A stretch of DNA of 64,000 bases. Origin: Pisaster brevispinus. Lineage: Eukaryota > Echinodermata > Asteroidea > Forcipulatida > Asteriidae. A program made the translations under genes and the position numbers. Shown in pieces: positions 23,731 through 35,222 of the stretch (positions are counted from its first letter, which is position 1; the number at the start of each line of letters is the position of its first letter). Under the pieces are notes generated by a model. That model was given only the letters and a program-made list of their open reading frames with translations, was not told the DNA's origin and did not search any database. The DNA lies in contig JAMKCF010000003.1 of the NCBI GenBank assembly GCA_023634235.1, positions 13,672,742 to 13,736,741 of the forward strand. Reading direction: 5' to 3'.

Positions 23731-24679
23731 TCTGAAGTAAAACTTCACACCACCCAACATGTCAGGGAAAAAACCATTAACCATGTTAACCCAATGTTAA
23801 TTATTACAATAAAAAAATATGCAATTTATAGTTTTTACTGCCCCAGCCCCCTTTTGTTTTCAATGTTAGCCAGTAAATTCTAAAGATTTGAGGTGATGAT
23901 TCTATCAATATTAATTAATAATTAACATGATTAAGCATAATTGATTTGTAGTATACCTTTGCAAAAATCAAAAAAATATAGTACTAGTCTGGAAGTGTAC
24001 AATGTTCATCATTTGGCTGTGCAAGCATTAAGTCAATGCAACTTTAAGTGCAATTGTTTAAGGTAGTAGGCTGTAAATAAAAAATGGGGCTGTGGAGTCT
24101 TTGAAAGGATCCCTGAAATCGGCAATAAACCTGCCTATATGCCTTCATACATTATACACCAATAATAGTCACCTGTTTGCAGCCCATCCCTTTTGTGATT
24201 CCAGGGTATTTCAAAAGACCTTGGAATGTTTTGTATAGCCAACTTGACTTGTTGAATGTTGACCTATCGGTGACCTTTTCTGCTTTGTGTCATTCATACT
24301 GACCAGATTTAATCTTCTGGCCAATTACAAGTAGTCAATTCACAACTTATTAACTGAAAAGGGCTGCTAATTGACAATGTTGCCCCAACATTTTCCTTTA
24401 ATTTGAAAAGTTTCAATTTATGGCCTGTCAGAAGTGATTGTAACAGGGCAGCCAGGTTGGCTTGGCCTTCAATCTTTTAACACTGAATGCTACGGTATCC
24501 TTACATATGGGAGCATTTTTTACTTTTTGGGCTTACACCGATGTAAAAAAATTGTTGCTTTTATTCAATTCATTAACCAGTTTATTCACATGTTTTACAA
24601 TACTTTTCAGCCATACCTTTCAATTAAAACAATTTATGAATTTAATTCGTCAAATAATGTCTTCCAATTCTATTATAAC
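23731..24679. other. Non-coding stretch before the satellite
   Basis: AT-rich sequence with no supported exon. Satellite-like words begin to appear only toward its right end. Confidence 0.4.
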
Positions 24680-27600
24680 AAACTGAATGTCTTCAAGATC
24701 TCCTTCATAATAGGTCAAGCTTCTCTGTATCCAAGACCTCTAAATTTGCATATCTAGTGTTCATCATTCATTTGCTCTGCTCCAGTGCGCTGTTCCCCAA
24801 AGTATCTCTTCAGAAAATAAATTGTGTGGGTTGATTTCTTTTAAACAAAATATCCAATTAAGTTAGTAATGTCTTCATCAATCCTGCATTTGATGATCGA
24901 TCATCTGCTTCAGTATTAAGTTTATTTATTACATTTCTTCAGAAAATGTATGGGTCAATTAGTGCCCCAAACACAGAAACCTGCAAAGGATGGACTTTAC
25001 AACATATCTTCATTATAGGCCTACATGTAACTTCTTCAACCTGCGAGATCTCCTTCATTTGTAGGTTTGTCTTCAATAAGTTGCATCTACTGTGCTCATC
25101 GAACATCTGCTACGATCTGAAGTTTATTTATCACACGGTAAAGTGTGTAGGTCAATGTCTTCTTCTGCATCTGAGATCTCCTTCAATGTAGGCCTATCTT
25201 CTTGTGTCCTTGACGTCTCCATCATTCCAACTTTTCAAGTGTCCGTTGCATAGAGCTTATTAACTCTTCGGTGCATATTAGTAGCACTGATTATTTTGAA
25301 AGAGTTCCTCTTTTGCCCCAATAACGGAAACCTTGAAAGAATGGAATTTATAACAGATCTTCTTCATTAGGGGCCTACATGTCATTTCTTCAGCCTGCAA
25401 GATCTTCTTCACTATAAAAATTATCTCCAATAAGTTGCATCTACTGTGCTCATCTAACACTCTGATATGAAGATTATTTATCACAGGGTAAAATGTGTAG
25501 GCCAATTTCTTCTTCTGCATCTGAGATCTCATTCAATGTAGGCCTATCTTCTTCTGTCCTTGAAGTCTCCATCGTTCCAACTTTTCAAGTGTCCGTTGCA
25601 TAGAGCTTTAACTCTTCGGTGCATATTACTAGCAGTGATTATTTTGGAAGAGTTCCTCTTTTGCCCCAAAAACGGAAACCTGGAAAGGATGGAATTTATA
25701 ATAGATCTTCTTCAATGTGTGCCTACATGTCATTTCTTCAGCCTGCAAGATCATTTTCACTAGAAAATTTATCTCCATTAAGTTGCATCTACTGTGCTCA
25801 TCTAACATCTGCTCCGATATGAAGTTTATTTATCACACGGTAAAATGTGTAGGTCAATTTTGTTCTGCATCTGAGATCTCCTTCAATGTAGGTTCATCTT
25901 CTTCTGTCCTTGAAGTCTCCATCGTTCCTCTTTTGCCCCAATAACGAAAACCTGGAAAGGAAGGAATTTATAACAGATCTTCTTCATTATGGGCGTACAT
26001 GTCATTTTTTCAGCCTGCAAGATCTTCTTCACTAGAAAAATTATCTTCAATTAGTTGCATCTACTGTGCTCATCTAACACTCTGATATGAAGTTTATTTA
26101 TGACACTGTAAAATATGTAGGTCAATGTCTTCTTCTGCATTTGAGATCTCCTTCAATGTAGGCCTATCTTCTTCTGTCCTTGAAGTCTCCATTGTCCAAC
26201 CTTTCAAGTGTCCGTTGCATAGAGCTTTAACTCTTCAGTGTTTGTTAGTAGCACTGATTATTTTGGAAGAGTTCCTCTTTTGCCCCAATAACGGAAACCT
26301 GGAAAGGATGGAATTTATAACAGATCTTCTTCAATATGGGCCTACATTTCATTTCTTCAGCCTGCAAGATCTTCTTCACTAGAAAATGTATCTTAAGTAA
26401 GTTTCCATCTACTGTGTTCATCGAACATCTGCTCCAAAATAAAGTTTATTTATCACATGGTAAAATATGTTGGTCAATTTCTTCTTTGGCATCTGAGATC
26501 TCCTTCAATGTAGGCCTATCTTCTTCTGTCCTTGAATTCTCCATCGTTCTAACATTTCAAGTGTCCGTTGCATAGAGCTTTAACTCTTCTGTGCATATTA
26601 GTAGCACTGATAATTTTGGAAGAGTTCCTCTTTTGCCCCAATAACAGAAACCTGGAAAGGATGGAATTTATTACAGATCTTCTTCATTAGGGGCCTACAT
26701 GTCATTTCTTCAGCCTGCAAGATCTTCTTCACTAGAAATTTTATCTTCAATATGTGGCATCTACTGTGCTCATCTAACATCTGTTGGGATATGAAGTTTA
26801 TTTATCACGCCGTAAAATGTGTAGGTCAATTTCTTCTTCTGCATCTGAGATCTCCTTCAATGTTGGCCTAACCTCTTCTGTCCTTGAAGTCTCCATCGTT
26901 CCAACTTTTCAAGTGTCCGTTGCATAGAGCTTTAACTCTTCGGTGCATGTTAGTAGCACTGATTATTTAGGAAGAGTTCCTCTTTTGCCCCAATAACGGA
27001 AACCTGGAAAGGATGGAATTTATTACAGATCTTCTTCAATATGGGCCTACATGTCATTTTTTCAGCCTGCAAGATCTTCTTCACTAGAAATTTATCTTCA
27101 ATAAGTTGCATCTACGTCCTCATCTAACATCTGTTGGGATATGAAGTTTATTTATCACGCGGTAAAATGTGTAAGTCAAATTCTTTTGCATCTGAGATCT
27201 CCTTCAATGTTGGCCTTATTTCTTCTGTCCTTGAAGTCTCCATCGTTCCAACTTTTTAAGTGTCCCTTGCATAGAGCTTTAACTCTTCGGTGCATATTAT
27301 TAGCACTGATTATTTTGGAAGAGTTCCTCTTTTGCCCCAATAACGGAAACCTGGAAAGTGTGGAATTTATTACAGATCTTCTTCAATATGGGCCTACATG
27401 TTATTTTTTCAGCCTGCAAGATCTTCTTCACTAGAAAATGTATCTTAAGTAAGTTTCCATCTACTGTGCTCAGCGAACATCTGCTCTGATATGAAGTTTA
27501 TTTATCACACGGTAAAATGTGTAGGTCAATTTCTTCTTCTGCATCTGAGATCTCCTTCAATGTAGGCCTACCTTCTTCTGTCCTTGAAGTCTCCATCGTT

Positions 27601-30061
27601 CCAACTTTTCAAATGTCCGTTGCATAGAGCTTTAACTCTTCGGTGCATGTAGAAGCACTGATTATTTTGGAAGAGTCCCTATTTTGCCCCAATAACGGAA
27701 ACCTGGAAAGGATGGAATTTAAAACAGATCTTCTTCAATATGGGCCTACATTTCATTTCTTCAGCCTGCAAGATCTTCTTTACTAGAAAATTTAACTTCA
27801 ATAAGTTGCATCTACTGTGCTCATCGAACATCTGCTCCAAAATAAAGTTTATTTATCACCGGGTAAAATATGTCGGTCAATGTCTTCTTCTGCATCTGAG
27901 ATCTCTTTCAATGTAGGCCTATCTTCTTCTGTCCTTGAAGTCTCCATCGTTCCAACTTTTCAAGTGTCCGTTGCATAGAGCTTTAACTCTTCGGTGCATA
28001 TTATTAGCACTGATTATTTTGGAAGAGTTCCTCTTTTGCCCCAATAACGGAAACCTGGAAAGAATGGAATTTATAACAGATCTTCTTCAATAAGGGCTGA
28101 CATGTCATTTTTTCAGCCTGAAAGATCTTCTTCACTAGAAATTTTATCTCCAATAAGTTGCATCTACTGTGCTCATCTAACATCTGCTTCGATATGAAGT
28201 TAATTTATCACACGGTAAAATGTGTAGTTCAATTTCTTCTTCTGCATCTGAGATCTCCTTCAATGTAGGCCTACCTTCTTCTGTCCTTGAAGTCTCCATC
28301 GTTCCAACTTTTCGAATGTCCGTTGCATAGAGCTTTAACTCTTCGGTGCATGTTAGTAGCACTGATTATTTTGGAAGAGTTCCTCTTTTGCCCCAACAAC
28401 GGAAACCTGGAAAGGATGGAATTTATTACAGATCTTCTTCAATATGGGCCTACATGTTCTTTTTTTGTAGCCTGCAAGATCTTCTTCACTAGAAATTTTA
28501 TCTTCAATAAGTTGCATCTACTGTGCTCATCTAACATCTGTTGGGATATGAAGTTTATTTATCACGCCCTAAAATGTGCAGGTCAATTTCTTCTTCTGCA
28601 TCTGAGATCTCCTTCAATGTTGGCCTAACTTCTTCTGTCCTTGAAGTCTCCATCATTCCAACTTTTCAAGTGTCCGTTGCATAGAGCTCTAACTCTTCGG
28701 TGCATGTTAGTAGCACTGATTATTTTGGAAGAGTCCCTCTTTTGCCCCAATAAAGGAAACCTGGAAAGAATGGAATTTATAACAGATCTTCTTCAATATG
28801 GGCCTACATGTCATTTCTTCAGCCTGCAAGATCTTCTTCACTAGAAATTTTATCTTCAATATGTGGCATCTACTTTGCTCATCTAACATCTGTTCGGATA
28901 TGAAGTTTATTTATCACGCCGTAAAATGTGTAGGTCAATTTCTTCTTCTGCATCTGAGATCTCCTTCAATGTTGGCCTAACTTCTTCTGTCCTTGAAGTC
29001 TCCATCGTTCCAACTTTTCAAGTGTCCGTTGCATAGAGCTCTAACTCTTCGGTGCATGTTAGTAGCACTGATTATTTTGGAAGAGTCCCTCTTTTGCCCC
29101 AATAACGGAAACCTGGAAAGAATGGAATTTATAACAGATCTTCTTCAATATGGGCCTACATGTCATTTCTTCAGCCTGCAAGATCTTCTTTTTATCTTCA
29201 ATAAGTTACATCTACGTCCTGAACTAACATCTGTTGGGATATGAAGTTTATTTATCACGCGGTAAAATGTGTAGGTCAATTTCTTCTTCTGCATCTGATA
29301 TCTCCTTCAATGTAGGCCTACCTTCTTCTGTCCTTGAAGTCTCCATCGTTCCAACTTTTCAAGTGTCCGTTGCATAGAGCTTTAAATCTTCGGTGCATGT
29401 TAGTAGCACTGATTATTTTGGAAGAGTCCCTCTTTTGCCCCAATAATGGAAACCTGGAAAGAATGGAATTTATAACAGATCTTCTTCAATATGGGCCTAC
29501 ATGTCATTTTTTCAGCCTGCAAGATCTTCTTCACTAGAAATTTTATCTTCAATAAGTTGCATCTACTGTGCTCATCTAACATCTGTTCGGATATGAAGTT
29601 TATTTATCACACGGTAAAAATATGTCGGTCAATGTCTTCTTCTGCATCTGAGATCTCCTTCAATGTAGGCCTACCTTCTTCTGTCCTTGAAGTCTCCATC
29701 GTTCCAACTTTTCAAATGTCCGTTGCATAGAGCTTTAACTCTTTGGTGCATGTTAGTAGCACTGATTATTTTGGAAGAGTCCCTCTTTTGCCCCAATAAC
29801 GGAAACCTGGAAAGAATGGAATTTATAACAGATCTTCTTCAATATGGGCCGACATGTCATTTTTTCAGCCTGCAAGATCTTCTTCACTAGAAATTTATCT
29901 TCAATAAGTTGCATCTACGTCCTCATCTAACATCTGTTCGGATATGAAGTTTATTTATCACGCGGTAAAATGTGTAGGTCAATTTCTTCTTCTGCATCTG
30001 AGATCTCCTTCAATGTTGGCCTAACCTCTTCTGTCCTTGAAGTCTCCATCGTTCCAACTTT
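24680..30061. repeat. Satellite array A (unit about 352 bp), degenerate at the left edge
   Basis: Tandem units carry the landmarks TCCTTGAAGTCTCCATCGTT, GTGTCCGTTGCATAGAGC, GCACTGATTATTTTGGAAGA, CAGATCTTCTTCAATATGGG and GAAGTTTATTTATCACACGG. Successive landmarks at 28287, 28641, 28993, 29334 and 29687 give spacings of 354, 352, 341 and 353. The 341/342 units lack about 11 bases (CACTAGAAATT) after AAGATCTTCTT. Units at 24680-25200 are diverged and partial; those after about 26.5 kb are very similar. Short frames run through the units, but they begin at TTG rather than ATG, the unit length is not a multiple of three and no codon constraint is evident, so no protein is inferred. Confidence 0.95.
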
Positions 30062-30273
30062 TTAAAGAGTGGTTCTAAGAATTCGTTGTTAGACCTTATT
30101 TGAACTTTTTATTACTTATTATAAATAAATTAAACAAATACTTTTTAGTTTTATTTATCAAAGTTTGAATTGTCCAAGAAAATGCAACTCAAAATGCGGG
30201 GCTTTGGCCTTTGTTGTTATTCAATTCAGTAAAAGCGTCCGATATGCAAATGAGGCAGTTGACCTCTGAGTAT

Positions 30274-30291
30274 ACGTCACATTTAGAAGAC
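30274..30291 (+). promoter_or_regulatory. Subterminal CRE-like motif, left side (copy 1)
   Basis: ACGTCACATTTAGAAGAC lies 208 bp inside the left end and about 225 bp before the THAP-gene ATG. Its inverted partner at 35003-35021 is almost identical. TACGTCA is a CRE/ATF-like core. It may be a promoter element, a transposase-binding site, or both. Copies at 41293 and 54405. Confidence 0.45.
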
Positions 30292-30514
30292 TCTGGCGTG
30301 CATGCACTGTTTATGTTGGGCTTGCTGAGCAACCCACACACAGGACGCATGCATGCTCACTCACGATCACATGCTCACACACTCGATCTTCTTTTCTTCT
30401 TGACCTGCGTGACAAGATTGCTTCATTTTTTGTCTCCGCGAATTTGTTTTAATTTGGAAGTCCTGAAAGTCGATGTTATGTTACACATGCAGTAGAAAGT
30501 GCCTGGTCATCAGT

Positions 30515-32212
30515 ATGCCAGCGTCTTGTGTCGTTGGCGGATGCTCAAGAAATGCTAAGAAAAGTCCCAACGTACATTTTCTGGCATTTCCAAACGCCAC
30601 CAAGGATCCTGCCACGCGACGATAATGGAAACGTTTTGTAAACAACACAAGATCGGACTTTCAACTGACATCGTCGTCGTTGATATGCACCTCACATTTT
30701 GATACTACATGCCAAGACGAATCCACGAAACTTCAAGGTCAATTTGGCCTGAAAATTAAGTTTCGCCTGAAGCCTGGTTCCGTACCAACACTGAAGGCAC
30801 TGGGGACCGTTTGCGTACTCCGTGAAGGCAACCACGGCCACCGACACGGTCCCTCCTGCCGCCGGCTGTTCTGCTGGCAGTAGCGGGACGACTTTGGCTG
30901 GTGGCAACAAACCGTCGCTGAAATCACCACTCACCAAGCGTCGGAAGCGATCAGGATTGGCGTTTGAGAAAAGAGAACGTGCCAGGGTAAGTACATTCAT
31001 AGACTTAAAAAATTGGTCCGAATTTTTCTCCGTTCATTTGGTGTGATTAATTTTGCAATGAAATAACCCTTTTCGTGATAAAAAAAAAAGAACACTAGTA
31101 CTACTACTAGGAAGATTGCCTTTTCTTTAGGTTGCAAATGCAGTGCACCATTTTCGTGAAAAAAAACATGACTAGCTTTGCCCATTGTTATTATTTTTTT
31201 TTTCAATTACAATACACCCTTTCAATTACAGTGCACCCAACCCAATGAACATTTATTAAATTGCATTGCATCATTTTTTGTGATAAAAAAACACTATTGC
31301 TTGTTCCACAGGATGTACCTTGCTGCCCTACATTATAACGAAAACACTGGCAGGGAGCAAGCGAGGAGCACTGGTGGGAGTTTGGCCTACAGCTGCAGCA
31401 TCAGCTACCCAAGGGCAAAACAGGATACCGGTGGATACACTGTGCGGAAAAGGCTGGTGCAATGCACATACAGTGAGTACACGTATAAACCATGTACATG
31501 TACTGTGACAATGTTTAAATTTAAAGGAGCATGGATTTATTGCTGGCAAGATTTCTACACAGCGTAATGGAAGACATTTTCTCATTATACATTTTGTGGG
31601 GGGTTACTACATGTACATGTATCTAATTCTTATCAACTTTTGATATGACTAAATGGGCACATTTCAAACTTGTTAAGCTGTCATTTTTATTGGAACTGTG
31701 ACACAAAATGCATTTTCCTGTATGACCATTAGGTAATGACCAGTGCAGTATCTAAAAAAGCCCTGGAATACACAAGGTCAATCTTTATGTAAACAAATGT
31801 TTGTGTTTTTGTCCTTCTAGAATACAACCAGCGCATAATCGACCAAACTCTAAGGCTTTTCGAGGAAGGCAGCAAAGATGCACGTACAAGGTACGGACAG
31901 CTGATGAAGAGCCCTGGGCCCCTCACACTAAAACACACAAAGCCGGACAAGGCAGAAGCAGTATTTAGTTTTGTTTCAAGATTTTCAAAATCCGTAGCAC
32001 CAGTAGGGAGACCGGAAGGAACGCAAGACATGGTAGATGAAGATGAAGCGAGTAAGAATAAAGACAATAAAGTTAAGTCAGCCAAAAAAAAAAGGGGAAA
32101 AGGAGTGAACAAAAATAGGACAGATGATGAAAGTGGTCAGGAATCAGCAGTAAAAAGGAGAAGCCGAAAAAGAAAGAAAAGTGGTAGAGGAAGGACATCC
32201 CAAACAGAATAG
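30515..32212 (+). pseudogene. THAP zinc-finger gene with YLAALHYNEN domain, disabled (copy 1)
   Basis: Exon 1 (30515-30986) starts MPASCVVGGCSRNAKKSPNV and encodes a THAP DNA-binding domain. The C2CH ligands are C5, C10, C58 and H61 (ICTSHF), with the FP pair at residues 25-26 and the closing LKPGSVPTL. An in-frame TAA at 30623-30625 (codon 37) interrupts it just before the conserved Trp. After the domain the frame must shift to reach the donor at 30987. Exon 2 (31312-31472) encodes MYLAALHYNENTGREQARST and later GGYTVRKRLVQCTY. Exon 3 (31821-32212) joins it in phase, giving KYNQRIIDQTLRLFEEGSKD and a basic C-terminus (KRRSRKRKKSGRGR). The exon 1-2 junction is not in frame with either open frame supported upstream. 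From memory, the exon 2-3 domain occurs in uncharacterised marine invertebrate proteins. Function is unknown; DNA binding is expected from the THAP fold. Confidence 0.75.
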
Positions 32213-33279
32213 ACAAACAAAATTTGCAGATGAGTACATTTCGTTATTTGGTACAGTTTTTGATAAGGGGGTAAAAAAAAACAATGAGCAAGAGAGATGA
32301 CTTTCAGTAAATATTTTATTTATTTACTTATTTTCTTGTATATGTGTATACCACATGACTTTAAAGAAAGACTTATAAATGCCTATGGGGAGACAAATCA
32401 AGACCCCTTTGACTTTGAGCATGTTAATTTTACATCAGTGCTCAATGGATTTGAACTTGAACCACTTTGAAACATTGGCAAAATTTTTGACTTTATATGC
32501 ACTATGTGTTGTACTGGAATTCAATTGATAATACATGCGAATACATGTACATGCTTGTAAATAAAGTACAATTTTTTGTGAAGAAGATCACTGTGTTTGT
32601 GTGTGACATCTCATAATTTACATATTTGACAGGGCTTACAAAAATATTTAATTATTTCAGGGGTACAAGTATAGACCATGTGACCTTTATGAACTAAAAT
32701 AGTGACCTTATACTGTACATGTATATTCTACTGCATTTCTTGACAGGCAAGATACTGCACAGGCCATGACACAAAACTTACATTTGGTATAATAATTTTC
32801 ACATAAATTTAAGAGTTACAAAAGCACCAGCTGTACAGCTTTTGAGATGTCAAAAGTTGAGAAAAATCCGACAAAATCAGACAGTGCAATCTCCATAAAA
32901 CATGAGACACAAATTGTGCCTTCAGGAAGTCCAGGCTCTGTGGCTCTTTTGTAAACATGTGATGTCATATGGTCTATACCTCTACATATGAAGTTCTTTC
33001 AATAATCGAAAAAGCGAGTAAATTTTATTGGTTTTTGTTGAAACTGTATAAGTCCAACTAGAAATGAATTGGTTTAAATGAAAGTTCTGTATGTTTCAAC
33101 AAATTTTAATGGAAACACAAAATTAGTACGTGAGCAGATGACCTACTGTATTATTGTTTTACTTGACCTTTGTATTCAAGTTTTTATCAAATTTTAGGTA
33201 AAGGCTTTTAGTTTCACATTTTTTTAAACAACTGAATAAACATTTAATAACTTAAAATGAACCTTATTTACAAGTTTGT
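32213..33279. other. Convergent 3' region between the two element genes (copy 1)
   Basis: Non-coding, AT-rich. AATAAA at 32560-32565 fits the + strand gene. On the minus strand AATAAA words occur at about 33024-33029 and again near 32310-32325, so the 3' ends of the two transcripts may overlap. No exon is seen. Confidence 0.5.
32560..32565 (+). terminator. Poly(A) signal of the THAP gene (copy 1)
   Basis: AATAAA lies 348 bp after the stop codon and is followed by T- and GT-rich sequence (GTGTTTGTGTGTGAC). It is present in copy 2 (43579-43584) but removed by the deletion in copy 3. Confidence 0.45.
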
Positions 33280-34630
33280 TTAATCTAAGTCGTCTAAAGG
33301 GGGAAACTGAAAGCCTTTGTAATTGCCCTCTTCATCCGGATATGTCTGCCTTATTTTGAGCATTACGCATGCAGGTAGTGGCACACGGTTGTGGCGTCCA
33401 AGAAAACCCCAGCACCAGCGCACAACCTGTCGGTAGGCCACATGCCGAAATTTTCTGTAATCAAGGAGTAAAGAAATACAATAATTAAATAAACAGCATA
33501 AGAACGAGGATCGTGTCAACTGTCAATCATCCCACACAAAAATAACAAAGAAAACAAAAAGGGGGGGGGGGAGTTAATTACAGTGCCTACATTTATTTAT
33601 ATTTTTCAATGTACCTTTTTGTGGTTCTCTTGGTTTGTGGTTCTCTTGGTTTGTGGTTCTCTTATTCAATGAATGGAGCTTATGCAAAATCTGTTTTTGT
33701 TGTGTTACAACTATAAAATAATCTAAAGTTATTTACATGTACCCCACTGAAATAGCTTACCTAGTTCTGTCCCCTTCAATAGCATGAGCTCCATACTGTT
33801 GGCGGTAGGCATGGCTGGCTGTCTGCAGTGTCCCTGGATTAAGGGCTGTTGCCTCAAACCAGGGATGATCTGTGAAGCAAGTTATGTGTGTGGCGGTCTG
33901 GGGGCAAGCTCATCGAGTTTTGCTGTCAACTTTTCAACTTCCACGCAACATCTGCAGTTCACAACACTCTCCATTACCTCACATTTCCCACATGAACACC
34001 TGGTGGAAATAAAACACAAAGGTGCAATTAGAAAGGAATATATGTACAATTTTGTGTAATGTTGAGTTGTTACCCAAAACCACCACAACTCAGAAAAATA
34101 TTGCATACATGGTGTTACCACAAACCCACCTTGATAAATTATATTTTCACTGTGTAACACAGACCTCCATGCCAAGATGCCAGACGACTTCAGTACTTGT
34201 GTTGTAAACACTAGCCACATAATTATAATACCCAAGTACAATAAAATAAATAGTCAATACATACAGTCATTGAACAACTGTTGTGATTTTTTAAAAGTTG
34301 AACAAGTTGGTGCTATGATTTTTCGGTACAAATCTTTAAATAATTACCATTCTGTGTTTTGTAAACGATCCAAGTTGAGTGGCATCGCTTCGTCCTCCTC
34401 GTTTTGCTGAACCCCTCGGACGCCCAACAGACCAACGCGTGTCCAACAGCCGCGTCTACATCGTCGTCATTGTTGAGCAACAAATCTTCGTCGTCGCTAG
34501 CTTCGCTATTGACACTGCTGTTGCTGTCGCTACTGCTACTACCACTACTTTCACTGCTAGAATATGGATGGAAAGCCTCCGATGTCACACTATTTTCTTC
34601 CCAAGAAGCGTCCAAATCTGATCCTGACAT
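33280..34630 (-). pseudogene. P2X7 C-terminal (ballast) domain-like gene, disabled (copy 1)
   Basis: Three minus-strand exons: 34630-34348, 33999-33761 and 33454-33280. Exon 1 begins MSGSDLDASWEENSVTSEAF, followed by a Ser-rich then acidic stretch, and ends LNLDRLQNTE plus the first two bases of a Trp codon. Exon 2 completes it as WCSCGKCEVM, then CRCC and ITCFTDHPWFEATALNPG. Exon 3 continues in phase with KFRHVAYRQVVRWCWGFLG, LPACVMLKIRQTYPDEEGNY and KGFQFP. This order (WCxCGxC, CC, AYRxxxxW, LPxC...IRxxxP, GxYxGF) is that of the vertebrate P2X7 cytoplasmic tail, a zinc-binding domain also found alone in invertebrates. There is no P2X channel part. Breaks: exon 1 needs a frame change within the acidic tail, and a CA run (33885-33892) in exon 2 shifts frame to a TAA. 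Human LPSCC reads LPACV here. Confidence 0.8.
33618..33665. repeat. 16-bp minisatellite, three units (copy 1)
   Basis: TTTGTGGTTCTCTTGG occurs at 33618, 33634 and, with changed last two bases, 33650. It lies within the second intron of the P2X7-like gene. The same three units recur at 44637 in copy 2. Confidence 0.85.
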
Positions 34631-35002
34631 TTTGTTTACGATAGATACGACGTGACTGACTGCGAGTAACTTGAGTCCAGTACTACTGTACGTACTGTGT
34701 AGATTGTTTATGGGAAACCAGGCCGTATAACCAAGGTACCAGACTACACAATCCAAGCCAAGCGATCGATCGACCAAATCGCACCCGATAAGTCGCCCCA
34801 AAGAAACGTCTTACACATGTATAGTACATAAATCATGCATGAAAGTCGTCCAAGTTGAATCGTGATCAATAATGGAACATGTACACTATTTTACACTATG
34901 AGCGTACATGTACAACAATGGGCTTTTCAAGTTGGTATTATCGTCGCTGCATGACTCGCGTAATACACTGCACAGCCGGCCGCATGCAACAGCACAGTGG
35001 TT

Positions 35003-35021
35003 GTCTTTCTAAATGTGACGT
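35003..35021 (-). promoter_or_regulatory. Subterminal CRE motif, right side (copy 1)
   Basis: GTCTTTCTAAATGTGACGT is the inverted partner of 30274-30291 and continues into a perfect TGACGTCA (35017-35024). It is about 200 bp inside the right end and about 370 bp upstream of the P2X7-like start codon. Copy 2 has it at 46022. Confidence 0.45.
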
Positions 35022-35222
35022 CACACCTTATTGAGAGATAAACAAACATGACCTCTCGCTTTTCTTAAAACAGAACTCATACGGGTTGGAAATAAATGGC
35101 ATTTAAATTAATTACAAAGACTCAAAGGCTAACAAACTAATTAAATATAGTGTCTGTACAATATAGTCTTCCAGAAATGTGTAAACTTCACTGGTTTAGT
35201 ATTTCTTAGAGTCCCTCTTTAA

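Larger units (their letters stand above)
30066..35218. mobile_element. TTAA-flanked element carrying THAP and P2X7-ballast-like genes, copy 1
   Basis: This 5,153-bp non-satellite block breaks a satellite unit. TTAA stands at 30062-30065 and 35219-35222; the uninterrupted unit contains a single TTTTTAAGTGTCCC, so TTAA behaves as a target duplication. The ends AGAGTGGTTCTAAGAA (30066-30081) and TTCTTAGAGTCCCTCT (35203-35218) are inverted with 13 of 16 matches. A second inverted motif lies at 30274-30291 and 35003-35021, about 200 bp inside each end. TTAA duplications are known for piggyBac and Kolobok superfamilies, and THAP domains are reported for Kolobok-type elements. No DDE transposase frame is visible, so superfamily assignment is tentative. 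Two convergent genes, both broken, fill it. Confidence 0.75.

Noticed and set aside
31729..32112. 127-codon minus-strand frame with a hydrophobic start
   Set aside because: It is antisense to exon 3 of the THAP gene, whose splice phase and composition support the plus strand.
34379..34655. Plus-strand frames rich in Ser, Leu, Thr and Val opposite the P2X7-like exon 1
   Set aside because: They are antisense shadows of the Ser- and Asp-coding runs of the minus-strand exon.
30066..35218. A genuine P2X7 receptor gene
   Set aside because: Only the cytoplasmic C-terminal domain is present; there are no channel transmembrane segments or extracellular cysteine-rich part.
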